NCBI GenBank assembly: GCA_963835135.1 | Contig: CAWIEF010000005.1 | Location: 1-64,000 of the forward strand | Reading direction: 5' to 3' | DNA length: 64,000 bases | From: JAVVHH01 sp963835135 | Lineage (GTDB): Bacteria > Pseudomonadota > Alphaproteobacteria > Acetobacterales > Acetobacteraceae | Part shown: piece after piece, positions 36,317 to 44,709 of the stretch | How positions within the stretch are numbered: the first letter of the stretch is position 1 | Layout: every line of letters starts with the position of its first letter | The notes under the pieces: model-generated | Told to the model about the DNA's origin: nothing | Databases searched by the model: none | The model's input: only the letters and a program-made list of their open reading frames with translations | Program-made: the position numbers and the translations under genes

Positions 36317-37009
36317 TCAGTGGATTTCCCCAGACGCCTTCAGCGCGGCGCGCAGCTTGTCCGGCGTGAAACCGGGACCGTTGACCACGTCGAGGATGAC
36401 CTTCTCGCGGCGGGAGACCAACTCGATCGCCGCCGGAAGCTTCTTGACCGCGTCGGCCGGGATGACGACGGCGCCGTGGTAGTCGGCATGGACGACGTCG
36501 TCATGGACCGCGTGCATGCCGAGCACGTCGACCGGCTTGCCGAAATCGACGATGTGCACGTGCGCGTGGCTCGGGCCGATCCGGCCGCCGACGATCTGGA
36601 AACCCGGCGCGAGCATGTCGCAGTCGCGGAACGAGCCATTCGTCACGCAGCCGAGTGCGCCCAGCGCCTTGTGGATCGCGGAGTTCACCTCGCCCCACCA
36701 GGCGCCATACCCCGGCCGGTCGTCGAGGTCCTGCAGGACGACAACGGTCGGCAGCTCGGCGGCGGCGACGTAGTCATACCAATCGGTCCGCGCCGCCACG
36801 GCCGAGCGCGGGTGCTCCTTGGCCCGCATGAAGCCGACACGGGCGAGGCCGACGATCGGCTTCAGGCTCTTGTCGGCCGCGACCACCGGCTCGACGGTGA
36901 ACCCGACCGCACGTCGCTCGGGCACGACGAGTTCGAGCCCGTTGCAGATCGTCGGCGTATCCCACTGCTTGAGGGTCTCGAGATCCTCGGCGGTGAACGG
37001 GTAGGCCAT
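36317..37009 (-). CDS. RraA-family (HMG/CHA aldolase-like) protein
   Basis: A 230-residue RraA-like protein. The metal/substrate motif is GALGCVTNGSFRDCDMLAPG (GxxxxxxxRD type), followed by PSHAHVHIVDFGKPVDVLGM and VHADYHGAVVIPADAVKKL. Members include aldolases for 4-hydroxy-4-methyl-2-oxoglutarate and RNase E inhibitors. In a molybdenum-hydroxylase operon an aldolase or decarboxylase role in ring-cleavage catabolism is more likely. The ATG overlaps the FAD-subunit stop (TGATG at 37009). Confidence 0.85.
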   Translation of the reverse strand: MAYPFTAEDLETLKQWDTPTICNGLELVVPERRAVGFTVEPVVAADKSLKPIVGLARVGFMRAKEHPRSAVAARTDWYDYVAAAELPTVVVLQDLDDRPGYGAWWGEVNSAIHKALGALGCVTNGSFRDCDMLAPGFQIVGGRIGPSHAHVHIVDFGKPVDVLGMHAVHDDVVHADYHGAVVIPADAVKKLPAAIELVSRREKVILDVVNGPGFTPDKLRAALKASGEIH

Positions 37010-37800
37010 CAAGCCCCGGCGACGCAGCGGCGGGCCATGACGCCGATCAGGTGGGCGCGGTACTCCGCCGATGCGTGGATGTCGCCGTTCAGGCCGTCCG
37101 GCGAGATCTTGATGTCCTTGATCGCGTCGGGAGAGAAGGTCTGGCTCAGCGCCTGCTCCATCTCCGTCTGCCGGAACACGCCGCCCTGCCCGGCCCCGTT
37201 GATCGCCACGCGGACGCCGGACGGACCCTTGGCGACGAACACGCCGACCATGGCGTAGCGGCTCGCCGGGTTGCGGAACTTCTCGTAGTTGGACTTCTCG
37301 ACCATCGGAAACTCGACCGCGGTGATCATCTCGTCCGGCTCGAGCGCGGTGGTGAACATGCCCTGGAAGAAATCGTCCGCGGTGATGCGGCGGCGGTCGG
37401 TCACGATAGTCGCGTTGCAGGCGAGCACGGCCGCGGGGTAGCAGGCGGCCGGGTCGTTGTTGGCGAGCGAACCGCCCATGGTGCCGCGATGGCGGACCTG
37501 GGTGTCGCCGATCCACGACGCCATCTTAGCCAGGCCGGGGATGTGCTGCTTGATGGCCTCGTTGGACTCGATCTGGTGATGGGTCGTCATCGCGCCGATC
37601 TTGATCGTGCTGCCCTCAACGGTGATGCCGGCCAGGCCGAGGCTCGACAGGTCGACGATCGCGGTCGGCTTGGCGAGGCGCTGCTTGAGCACGGGAATGT
37701 AGGTCTGCCCGCCGGCGAGCAGCTTGGCCTCGGGGTCCGCGCTGAGCGCCTTGAGCGCGTCGGGAACGCTGGCGGGCTTGCTGTAGCTGAAGTCATACAT
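37009..37800 (-). CDS. Molybdenum hydroxylase FAD-binding subunit (CoxM-like)
   Basis: A 263-residue medium subunit. The FAD motifs are KLLAGGQTYIPVLKQRLAKP and TVRH-like QVRHRGTMGGSLANNDPAAC, the second being the signature GTxGGSxA with the conserved Asn-Asp-Pro. VEFPMVEKSNYEKFRNPASR follows. It passes electrons from the Fe-S subunit to FAD. It lies 9 bases after the large-subunit stop. Confidence 0.93.
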   Translation of the reverse strand: MYDFSYSKPASVPDALKALSADPEAKLLAGGQTYIPVLKQRLAKPTAIVDLSSLGLAGITVEGSTIKIGAMTTHHQIESNEAIKQHIPGLAKMASWIGDTQVRHRGTMGGSLANNDPAACYPAAVLACNATIVTDRRRITADDFFQGMFTTALEPDEMITAVEFPMVEKSNYEKFRNPASRYAMVGVFVAKGPSGVRVAINGAGQGGVFRQTEMEQALSQTFSPDAIKDIKISPDGLNGDIHASAEYRAHLIGVMARRCVAGA

Positions 37801-37809
37801 CTGAGGCTC

Positions 37810-40191
37810 CTATTCGGCCGCCATGGGCAGCTGACGGGATTGAATGATGGTCCAAATCTTCTCCGCCGAAGCGGGCATGTCCAGATGCCGCACGCCGTAG
37901 TCGCGCAGCGCGTCGACCACGGCGTTGATCACCGCCGGCGGGCTGCCGATCGCGCCGACTTCGCCCACACCTTTCGATCCCAACGGGTTATGGGTGCACA
38001 GCGTGTTCTCCGTGCCCACCGTCAGCTTGGCGAAATCGTGCGCGCGCGGCATCTGGTAATCCATGAACGAGCCCGTCACCAGTTGGCCGTGCTCGTCATA
38101 TTGGGCGTTCTCCATCAGCGCCTGGCCGATGCCCTGGGCCACGCCGCCCTGCACCTGGCCCTCGACGATCATCGGGTTGATGACCCGCCCGATGTCGTCG
38201 ATCGCGGTGAAGTTAATCACCGCGACGGTGCCGGTATCCGGGTCGATCTCCACCTCGCACACGTGGCAGCCGCCCGGATAGGTGAAGTTCTTCGGGTCGT
38301 AGAAGGCGGTCTCGTCGAGGCCTGGCTCGATCTCGTCGATCGGGTAGTTGTGCGGCACGTATGCGGCCAACGACACCTCGGAGAGTGCCTTGCTCTTATC
38401 GGTGCCGGCCACGCTGAAGCGGCCATCCTTGAACTCGATATCCTCGACCGCCGCCTCCATCAGGTGCGCGGCGATGCGCTTGCCCTTGGTGATGATCTTG
38501 TCCATTGCCTTGACCATGGCCGACCCGCCGACCGCGAGGCTGCGGCTGCCATAGGTGCCCATGCCGAACGGGATCTTGGCGGTATCCCCGTGAACGATGT
38601 CCACCTGCGCCATGGGCACGCCGAGCTGGTCGGCGACGAGTTGGGCGAACGTGGTCTCGTGGCCCTGGCCATGGCTGTGCGCCCCGGTAAAGACCGTAAC
38701 GCTGCCGGTCGGATGGACGCGGATGTTCGCGCATTCGTAGAGACCGGCGCGGGCGCCGAGGGAGCCGACGACGGCCGAGGGGGCGATGCCGCAGGCTTCG
38801 ACGTAGGTGGAGATGCCGATCCCGCGGAGCTTGCCGCGCCGGGCTGCCTCGGCGCGCCGGGCTTCGAACCCGGTCCAGTCGGAGTGCTCGAGCGCCACCC
38901 GCAGCGTGGTGAAGTAATCGCCGCTGTCGTATTGCAGCGCGACCGGGGTTTGATACGGGAAGGCGTCGGTCGGGATGAAGTTGCGGCGGCGTAGCTCGAG
39001 CTTGTCGATCCCAGTATCGTAGGCGATCACGTCCATCAGCCGCTCCAGCAGGAACGTCGTCTCCGGCCGGCCGGCGCCGCGATAGGCATCGACGGGCACG
39101 GTGTGGGTGAACACGGCCGTTACCTCGGCATAGATCGCCGGCGTTTTGTACACGCCCGCCAGCAGCGTCGCCGACAGATAGGTCGGGATGCAGGGTGCGA
39201 AGGTGCTCAGATATGCGCCCATGTTGGACAGCGTCTTGACCCGCAGCGCGAGGAAGTTGCCTTCCGCATCGAGCGCCATCTCGGCGGTGCTGTCGTGGTC
39301 CCGCCCATGCGCGTCGGAGATGAACGCCTCGGAACGATCGCACAGCCACTTGACCGGGCGGGCGAGCTTACCGGCCGCCCAGGTGACGATCGCCTCTTCG
39401 GCGTAATGGTAGATCTTCGAGCCGAAGCCGCCGCCCACGTCGGGCGCGACCACGCGCAGGCGGTTCTCCGGGATATGCAGCACGAACGCGCCCATCAGCA
39501 GGCGGATGACGTGCGGGTTTTGGCTCGTCGTGTAGAGCGTATAGTCGCCGCTCGAACGGTCAAATTCGCCGATGGCGCAACGTGTCTCCATGGCGTTGGG
39601 AATTAGGCGGTTGTTGTGGAGGTCGAGCTTGACCCGGTGCGTCGCCCGGGCAAACGCCGCCTCCACCGCCTGCTTGTCCCCGATATGCCAGTCGTAGCAG
39701 ACATTGCCCGGCACCTCGTCATGGACCAGCGGAGCGCCCGGGGCGAGGGCAGCCTTCATGGTCGCGATTCCGGGCAGGTCCTCGAAGCCGACCTCGATCA
39801 GCTCGGCCGCGTTCTTGGCCTGCTGCCGCGTTTCGGCGATCACGACCGCGATCGGGTCGCCGACGTGCCGCACCTTGCCGACCGCGAGCACCGGGTGCTT
39901 CGGTTCGGCCATCGGCGTGCCATCCTTGTTGTGAATCTGCCAGCCGCAGGGCACGCCACCGACGCCGTCCGCATCCAAATCGGCGCCGGTGTAGACCGCA
40001 ACGACGCCCGGCGCAGCCCGGGCTGCCGCGGTGTCGACGGAGAGCAGGCGCGCATGCGGCCGGTCGGACCGCCGCATCACTGCATAGAGTTGGCCCGGGC
40101 GATTGATGTCGTCGGTGTAGTTGCCGCGTCCGCTCAGAAACCTGTGGTCTTCCTTGCGGCGTACGGATGCGCCGATCCCTTCAAAGCCCAT
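37810..40191 (-). CDS. Molybdenum hydroxylase large subunit, form II CoxL-like (aerobic-type)
   Basis: A 793-residue molybdopterin (MCD) subunit. It contains RFLSGRGNYTDDINRPGQLY, VAPDVGGGFGSKIYHYAEEA, the active-site loop VDAYRGAGRPETTFLLERL, HSHGQGHETTFAQLVADQLG and the catalytic Glu in LGSKGVGEVGAIGSPPAVIN. True CO dehydrogenase has AYRCSFR in the loop; AYRGAGR marks form II, whose substrates are aromatic or N-heterocyclic compounds and others. The ATG at 40191 is chosen; the frame extends into the Fe-S gene. The S-L-M order on the minus strand is typical. Confidence 0.94.
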   Translation of the reverse strand: MGFEGIGASVRRKEDHRFLSGRGNYTDDINRPGQLYAVMRRSDRPHARLLSVDTAAARAAPGVVAVYTGADLDADGVGGVPCGWQIHNKDGTPMAEPKHPVLAVGKVRHVGDPIAVVIAETRQQAKNAAELIEVGFEDLPGIATMKAALAPGAPLVHDEVPGNVCYDWHIGDKQAVEAAFARATHRVKLDLHNNRLIPNAMETRCAIGEFDRSSGDYTLYTTSQNPHVIRLLMGAFVLHIPENRLRVVAPDVGGGFGSKIYHYAEEAIVTWAAGKLARPVKWLCDRSEAFISDAHGRDHDSTAEMALDAEGNFLALRVKTLSNMGAYLSTFAPCIPTYLSATLLAGVYKTPAIYAEVTAVFTHTVPVDAYRGAGRPETTFLLERLMDVIAYDTGIDKLELRRRNFIPTDAFPYQTPVALQYDSGDYFTTLRVALEHSDWTGFEARRAEAARRGKLRGIGISTYVEACGIAPSAVVGSLGARAGLYECANIRVHPTGSVTVFTGAHSHGQGHETTFAQLVADQLGVPMAQVDIVHGDTAKIPFGMGTYGSRSLAVGGSAMVKAMDKIITKGKRIAAHLMEAAVEDIEFKDGRFSVAGTDKSKALSEVSLAAYVPHNYPIDEIEPGLDETAFYDPKNFTYPGGCHVCEVEIDPDTGTVAVINFTAIDDIGRVINPMIVEGQVQGGVAQGIGQALMENAQYDEHGQLVTGSFMDYQMPRAHDFAKLTVGTENTLCTHNPLGSKGVGEVGAIGSPPAVINAVVDALRDYGVRHLDMPASAEKIWTIIQSRQLPMAAE

Positions 40192-40214
40192 GATTACCTC
40201 CCCTGAACGCGGTC

Positions 40215-40709
40215 TTATGCCGCCTGTGCTTGCTCTTTGCCGTGCATCAGCGGCCATGCCGCCGCAATCGCCTTGACGATGTTGTGGTAGCCGGTGCAGC
40301 GGCACAGATTGCCTTCGAGCCCGTGCCGGATCTGCTCCTCCGACAAGCCTTCGGGATGCAGCTGCACCAAATCGACGGCGCTCATCACCATGCCGGGCGT
40401 GCAGAACCCGCACTGCAGCGCATGATGCTCGCGGAACATTTCCTGCATCGGGTGCAGCGTGCCATCCGCCGCGGCCAAGCCCTCGATCGTCGTCACGTTG
40501 GCGCCGTTCGCCTGGATGGCGAGCATGGTGCAGGCCTTGACCGACTTGCCGTCCACATGAACCACGCAGGCGCCGCACTGGCTGGTGTCGCACCCCACGT
40601 GCGTGCCCGTCAGCGCCAGTTTCTCGCGCAGGAGTTCGACGAGAAGCGTGCGGCCCTCCACCTCGACGTCGTGATGCTTGCCGTTCACCGTGACCGAAAC
40701 TGCCGGCAT
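40215..40709 (-). CDS. Molybdenum hydroxylase [2Fe-2S] subunit (CoxS-like)
   Basis: A 164-residue small subunit. The plant-type cluster is bound by THVGCDTSQCGACVVHVDGK and ACTMLA, the second cluster by HALQCGFCTPGMVMSA and GNLCRCTGYHNIVKAI. Length is normal. The ATG at 40709 (MPAVSVTVNGK) is chosen; an ATG at 40721 is 4 codons earlier. It is the first gene of the operon, 23 bases before the large subunit. Confidence 0.95.
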   Translation of the reverse strand: MPAVSVTVNGKHHDVEVEGRTLLVELLREKLALTGTHVGCDTSQCGACVVHVDGKSVKACTMLAIQANGANVTTIEGLAAADGTLHPMQEMFREHHALQCGFCTPGMVMSAVDLVQLHPEGLSEEQIRHGLEGNLCRCTGYHNIVKAIAAAWPLMHGKEQAQAA

Positions 40710-40828
40710 TCTGTTCCCCATGACACTGTTTTCGTGGCGCCATCCTGCGAGCGCAGGCGGCGGTGGGTCAAGTTACGCGCCGTGACACCTGGCTATGAAC
40801 CCTGGTCCCGCTCGCGCGTCAGTATAGA

Positions 40829-41053
40829 ATGATGATGCTTCGTGTCTTGGCAATTGTCGGCGTGGCCACTCTGGCCGCGTGCACCGGCGACAACCCGGCC
40901 GCCGATGGCCCGGCGCGGTCGACCACCCCCTCGTTCGCTGCGCCGCCAGCCTCGGAGCTCGAGAGCCCGAACAGCCTGCCCAACGGATCGACCACGCAGA
41001 ACCCAATGGCGTCGCAGACCGGCGTGGTCGGCGTCACCCACCTGCCGCCGTAG
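40829..41053 (+). CDS. Small putative lipoprotein
   Basis: A 74-residue protein with signal sequence and lipobox (VLAIVGVATLAAC, Cys18) followed by a Ser/Pro/Asn-rich tail (SELESPNSLPNGSTTQNPMA). Two ATG codons abut at 829-834. Function unknown; many such entericidin-sized lipoproteins exist. The stop is 3 bases from the convergent ParB/Srx-like gene. Confidence 0.6.
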   Translation: MMMLRVLAIVGVATLAACTGDNPAADGPARSTTPSFAAPPASELESPNSLPNGSTTQNPMASQTGVVGVTHLPP

Positions 41054-41056
41054 CGT

Positions 41057-41677
41057 TCAGGTCCGCGGGACCGGGCCGCACCAGCCCGGCAGGTAGTTCG
41101 CATCCTTCGAGCGCGCCAGCACGAGCGCATCGGCCAGGGCGGCGTCGAACTCGGCCTCGACGTGCCCGCGCTTGATCCGATGGCGCAGGAAATCGGCCCA
41201 GAGGAACTCGCTGAACGGTGTCGTGTCCTTCGCGTAGCCGCCCTGCAGCCGCAATTCGCCGGCCAGCGAGCGGAACGGATCGTCGATCAGGCCGGCGATG
41301 CTCTTCGGGATGGCGTCCCGGTCGCGCCGCCTCCCCTCGTCGTCATACGGATGCATCCAGCCGCGGTTGTCGAGCACGAACCAGAAGGAATCCTTCGGCA
41401 AATGGCGGAGATCGGCGATCGTCGAGATCGCCACCGTGGTCTGGCCCTCCTCGATCAGCGCGCGCACGAGGTGGTGGTGATCGGTGACGTAGTAGTGCTC
41501 GTTCGGCCCTAGGATCACCGGCACCAGATGGCTGCCGAGGAAGGCCGCGCCATCCTGGCCACGCTCGCGCCACGCCCGGCGCTTGGCCGCGACCTCGCGG
41601 AGGCCGACGGTGATCTGGGTCGGCCGCAACGCGGTGGCGTCGACGGTCTGGAGGATGGGGTCACGGATCCGCATCAA
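41057..41677 (-). CDS. ParB/Srx-like domain protein (putative ParB-like nuclease, PF08857 type)
   Basis: A 206-residue protein. LRPTQITVGLREVAAKRRAW, HLVPVILGPNEHYYVTDHHH and LVRALIEEGQTTVAIS match the ParB-like nuclease-type family found in chromosomes, not the partition ParB. Conserved residues here are the Asp-His-His-His run. The C-terminus (FSEFLWADFLRHRIKRG, ANYLPGWCGP) is family-typical. The start overlaps the stop of the OppF-like gene by 4 bases (ATGA), an unexpected partner for a peptide transporter. Function is unknown. Confidence 0.78.
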   Translation of the reverse strand: MMRIRDPILQTVDATALRPTQITVGLREVAAKRRAWRERGQDGAAFLGSHLVPVILGPNEHYYVTDHHHLVRALIEEGQTTVAISTIADLRHLPKDSFWFVLDNRGWMHPYDDEGRRRDRDAIPKSIAGLIDDPFRSLAGELRLQGGYAKDTTPFSEFLWADFLRHRIKRGHVEAEFDAALADALVLARSKDANYLPGWCGPVPRT

Positions 41678-42675
41678 GCGGCCATAGAATTACTTCTCAA
41701 CGCCGGCAACTCGTCCAGGTGACACGCGGCCGATTGCCCGGCCGGCGCCCCGGGCATCGGCCGCAGCACCGGCTCCTCCACCCGGCAGCGCTCGAACACG
41801 TACGGGCAGCGTGTATGGAACCGACAGCCGCTCGGCGGATTAATCGGGCTGGGGACGTCGCCGGACAGGATGATCCGGTCCCGCGCCGCCGTCGGGTCCG
41901 GCACAGGCACGGCCGAAAGCAGGCATCGCGTGTACGGATGCCGCGGCGTGGCGAACAGGCTGGCCCGGTCGGCGATCTCGACGATCTTGCCCAGGTACAT
42001 GACCGCCACGCGATGGGTCAGGTGCTCGACGATGGCGAGGTCGTGGCTGATGAACAGCAGCGCCAGGCCGAGCTCGTCCTGCAGGTCCGACAGCAGGTTG
42101 ACGATCTGCGCCTTCACCGACACGTCGAGCGCCGAGACCGCCTCGTCGCAGATGATCAGGTCGGCGCCGGGCGCCAGCGCGCGGGCGATGCCGATCCGCT
42201 GGCGCTGGCCGCCGCTGAACTCGTGCGGAAAGCGGCGGACCGCATCGCGCGGCAGGCGCACGGTGTCCATCAACTCGCCGATGCGCTTGTCGAGCCCCTG
42301 CGTCATCCCGAAATTGCGCAACGGTTCGGCGATGATGTCGCCCACCCGCATGCGCGGGTTGAGGCTGCTGAACGGGTCCTGGAACACGACCTGCACGCGC
42401 TGCCGCAGCGTGCGCAATTGGGAGACCGGCACGTTGTCGATCCGCTCGCCGTCGAGCTTGACCTCGCCCGCCGTCGGATCGGTCAGGCGCAGGATCGCCT
42501 TGCCGACCGTCGACTTGCCGCAGCCGCTCTCGCCGACCAGCGACAACGTCTCGCCGCGCTTGATGTTGAAGCTGACGCCGTCGACCGCGTAGACGAAGCC
42601 CTTGTTGCGGCCGAACAGACCGCCGTGCAGGGGATAGTGCTTCTTGAGGCCGTCGACCTCGAGCAGGGCGCTCAT
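41674..42675 (-). CDS. Peptide ABC transporter ATP-binding protein (OppF/DppF)
   Basis: A 333-residue ATPase. Walker A is VGESGCGKSTVGKAIL, the signature FSGGQRQRIGIARAL, Walker B LIICDEAVSALDVS, and the H-loop LFISHDLAIVEH. The C-terminal oligo_HPY domain has GCRFHTRCPYVFERCRVEEP. It works with the OppD-like ATPase to power uptake of di-/oligopeptides or similar ligands. It overlaps oppD-like upstream and ParB/Srx-like downstream by 4 bases each. Confidence 0.94.
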   Translation of the reverse strand: MSALLEVDGLKKHYPLHGGLFGRNKGFVYAVDGVSFNIKRGETLSLVGESGCGKSTVGKAILRLTDPTAGEVKLDGERIDNVPVSQLRTLRQRVQVVFQDPFSSLNPRMRVGDIIAEPLRNFGMTQGLDKRIGELMDTVRLPRDAVRRFPHEFSGGQRQRIGIARALAPGADLIICDEAVSALDVSVKAQIVNLLSDLQDELGLALLFISHDLAIVEHLTHRVAVMYLGKIVEIADRASLFATPRHPYTRCLLSAVPVPDPTAARDRIILSGDVPSPINPPSGCRFHTRCPYVFERCRVEEPVLRPMPGAPAGQSAACHLDELPALRSNSMAA

Positions 42676-43676
42676 GCGGCGACCCGGTCCATGCGGAAAT
42701 CGGCGTAATGACAGGCGACGCTGTGGCCGGGCTGCTTCTCTTCGACCGCGGGCGCGACCTCGCGGCAGAGATCGGTCACCGACAAGCAGCGGCCCGCGAA
42801 CGGGCAGCCCACGATCCGCTGGCGCAGGCTCGGGACCTGACCGGGGATCTCGGCCAGCTTGCTGCGCCCGCCCTGGACGAGCGAGGAGCCCAGCTTCGGC
42901 ACCGCGCCGAGCAGCCCCCGCGTGTAGGGGTGCTGCGGGTCGCCGAAGATGGCCTCGACCGGACCCTCCTCGACCTTGCGGCCGGCGTACATCACGACCA
43001 CCCGCTGCGCCATCTCCGCCACCACGCCGAGATCGTGCGTGATCAGCATGATCGCCGAGCCGAGCCGGGTCTTGAGGTCACGCATCAAGTCGAGGATCTG
43101 CGCCTGGATCGTGACGTCCAGCGCCGTCGTCGGCTCGTCGGCGATCAGCAACTTCGGGTTGCAGGCCAGCGCCATCGCGATCATCACCCGCTGGCGCATG
43201 CCGCCCGACAGCTGGTGCGGATACTCGCGCACGCGGCGACCCGGCGCCGGGATACCGACCAGCGTCAGCATGTCCACCGCCCTCGCCTCGGCCTGCGTGG
43301 CATTGAGCCCCTCGTGGAGGCGGACGGTCTCGCCGATCTGCCGGCCGATGGTCAGCACCGGGTTCAGGCTGGTCATCGGCTCCTGAAAGATCATGGAAAT
43401 CTCGCCGCCGCGCAGCTTGCGCATGTCCGGCTCCGACAGCGTCAGCAAGTCGCGCCCATTGAAGCGGATGACGCCCGCCATCTTGCCCGGGGGCGTCTGG
43501 ATCAGCCGCAGGATCGACATCGACGTGACCGACTTGCCGCACCCGCTCTCGCCAACGATCGCCAGCGTCTCACCGGCGTCGATGTGGAACGAAAGGCCCT
43601 CGACCGCACGCACCACACCGTCCGGCGTGCCGAAATGGGTCTGCAGGTTCTCGACGGAGAGCAGCGGGCCGCTCAT
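42672..43676 (-). CDS. Peptide ABC transporter ATP-binding protein (OppD/DppD)
   Basis: A 334-residue ATPase. Walker A is VGESGCGKSVTSMSIL, the signature LSGGMRQRVMIAMAL, Walker B LLIADEPTTALDVT, and the C-terminal oligo_HPY segment GCPFAGRCLSVTDLCREVAP. It pairs with the OppF-like ATPase (ATGA overlap). A palindromic repeat array separates it from the permease genes, so expression of the ATPases may differ from the permeases. Confidence 0.94.
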   Translation of the reverse strand: MSGPLLSVENLQTHFGTPDGVVRAVEGLSFHIDAGETLAIVGESGCGKSVTSMSILRLIQTPPGKMAGVIRFNGRDLLTLSEPDMRKLRGGEISMIFQEPMTSLNPVLTIGRQIGETVRLHEGLNATQAEARAVDMLTLVGIPAPGRRVREYPHQLSGGMRQRVMIAMALACNPKLLIADEPTTALDVTIQAQILDLMRDLKTRLGSAIMLITHDLGVVAEMAQRVVVMYAGRKVEEGPVEAIFGDPQHPYTRGLLGAVPKLGSSLVQGGRSKLAEIPGQVPSLRQRIVGCPFAGRCLSVTDLCREVAPAVEEKQPGHSVACHYADFRMDRVAA

Positions 43677-43761
43677 GGCCCTCTCCCTCCGGGAGAGGGT
43701 GGGGTGAGGGTTCTTCGTGCCGACTGGCCCTCACCCCGGCCCTCTCCCGGAGGGAGAGAGA
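43677..43761. repeat. Dispersed GC-rich palindromic repeat, copies 3a/3b in inverted pair
   Basis: GGCCCTCTCCCTCCGGGAGAGGGTGGGGTGAGGG at 43677-43710 (each half shown in parts) is mirrored by CCCTCACCCCGGCCCTCTCC at 43728 onward, ending GGAGGGAGAG. The pair forms a large hairpin inside the transporter operon, between oppC-like and oppD-like genes. In operons, such hairpins often stabilise or attenuate the mRNA. Confidence 0.8.
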
Positions 43762-43779
43762 GAAAGACGTGAGCCTCGC

Positions 43780-44709
43780 TCATACCCGCTTGGCCATGCG
43801 TGGATCGAGCGCGTCGCGCATGCCGTCGCCCAGAAGGTTCACCGCCAGCACGGTGATCGACAGGAACACCGCCGGAAAGAACACGATGTGCGGCTTGACC
43901 TGCCAGAGCGCGCGGCCCTCGGCCATGATGTTGCCCCAGGACGGGATGATCGGCGGCGTGCCGGCGCCGATGAAGGAGAGGATCGCCTCGGTGATCATCG
44001 CCGACGCGCAGATATAGGTCGCCTGCACCGTGATCGGCGCCAGCGTGTTGGGCAGGATGTGACGCCAGATGATCAGCGGCGTTCGCGTGCCCGACGCGAT
44101 CGCCGCTTCCACATAGGGCTGTTCGCGCAGGCTGAGCACGACGCCGCGCACGAGCCTGGACACACGGGGGATCTCAGCCACCGTGATGGCGAGCACGACG
44201 TTGCCGACGCTGCCGCGGGTCAGCGCCATGAGCGCGATCGCCAGCAAGATCGGCGGGATCGACATCAACCCGTCCATGATCCGCATCACCAAACCGTCGA
44301 GCCAGCGCACGAAGCCGGACACCAGGCCGATCGTCATGCCGACCGCGCTCGCCAGGATCGCCACCGAGAAGCCGACGATCAGCGAGACGCGCGAGCCGTA
44401 CAGCACGCGAGAATAGATGTCCCGCCCGAGCGCGTCGGTGCCGAACCAGTATTGCGCCGACGGGACCCGGGTCCGCCGCGCCGGTGCCAACGCCGTCGGA
44501 TCCACCGTCCAAAGATACGGCGCTGCAAGCGCGCAGAACAGGATCAGGACCAGCAGCACGCCGCCGATGACCATCGTCGGGTATCGCCGCACGATCGTCA
44601 TGACCCGGCCGCGCTGCCTCACCGGAGGCAGAACATCCGGCAGCACCGGCGCCGGGGTGACGTGCGGGTGCCGGGTTGCCGCGATCGGCGCTTCGACGGT
44701 GAGGCTCAA
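43780..44709 (-). CDS. Peptide ABC transporter permease (OppC/DppC)
   Basis: A 309-residue inner-membrane permease with six helices. The EAA-type coupling loop is EAAIASGTRTPLIIWRHILP, and GTDALGRDIYSRVLYGSRVS is the family entry motif. A TTG start at 44709 overlaps the OppB-like stop (TTGA), giving a cytoplasmic N-terminal extension; a downstream ATG is the alternative. It forms the translocation path with OppB. Confidence 0.92.
   Translation of the reverse strand: MSLTVEAPIAATRHPHVTPAPVLPDVLPPVRQRGRVMTIVRRYPTMVIGGVLLVLILFCALAAPYLWTVDPTALAPARRTRVPSAQYWFGTDALGRDIYSRVLYGSRVSLIVGFSVAILASAVGMTIGLVSGFVRWLDGLVMRIMDGLMSIPPILLAIALMALTRGSVGNVVLAITVAEIPRVSRLVRGVVLSLREQPYVEAAIASGTRTPLIIWRHILPNTLAPITVQATYICASAMITEAILSFIGAGTPPIIPSWGNIMAEGRALWQVKPHIVFFPAVFLSITVLAVNLLGDGMRDALDPRMAKRV

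Noticed and set aside
37051..38994. A 647-residue plus-strand frame opposite the Cox-type genes
   Set aside because: Shadow frame of coxM/coxL-like genes with no domain.
37810..40191. True aerobic CO dehydrogenase
   Set aside because: The active-site loop is AYRGAGR, not the AYRCSFR loop of form I CO dehydrogenase.
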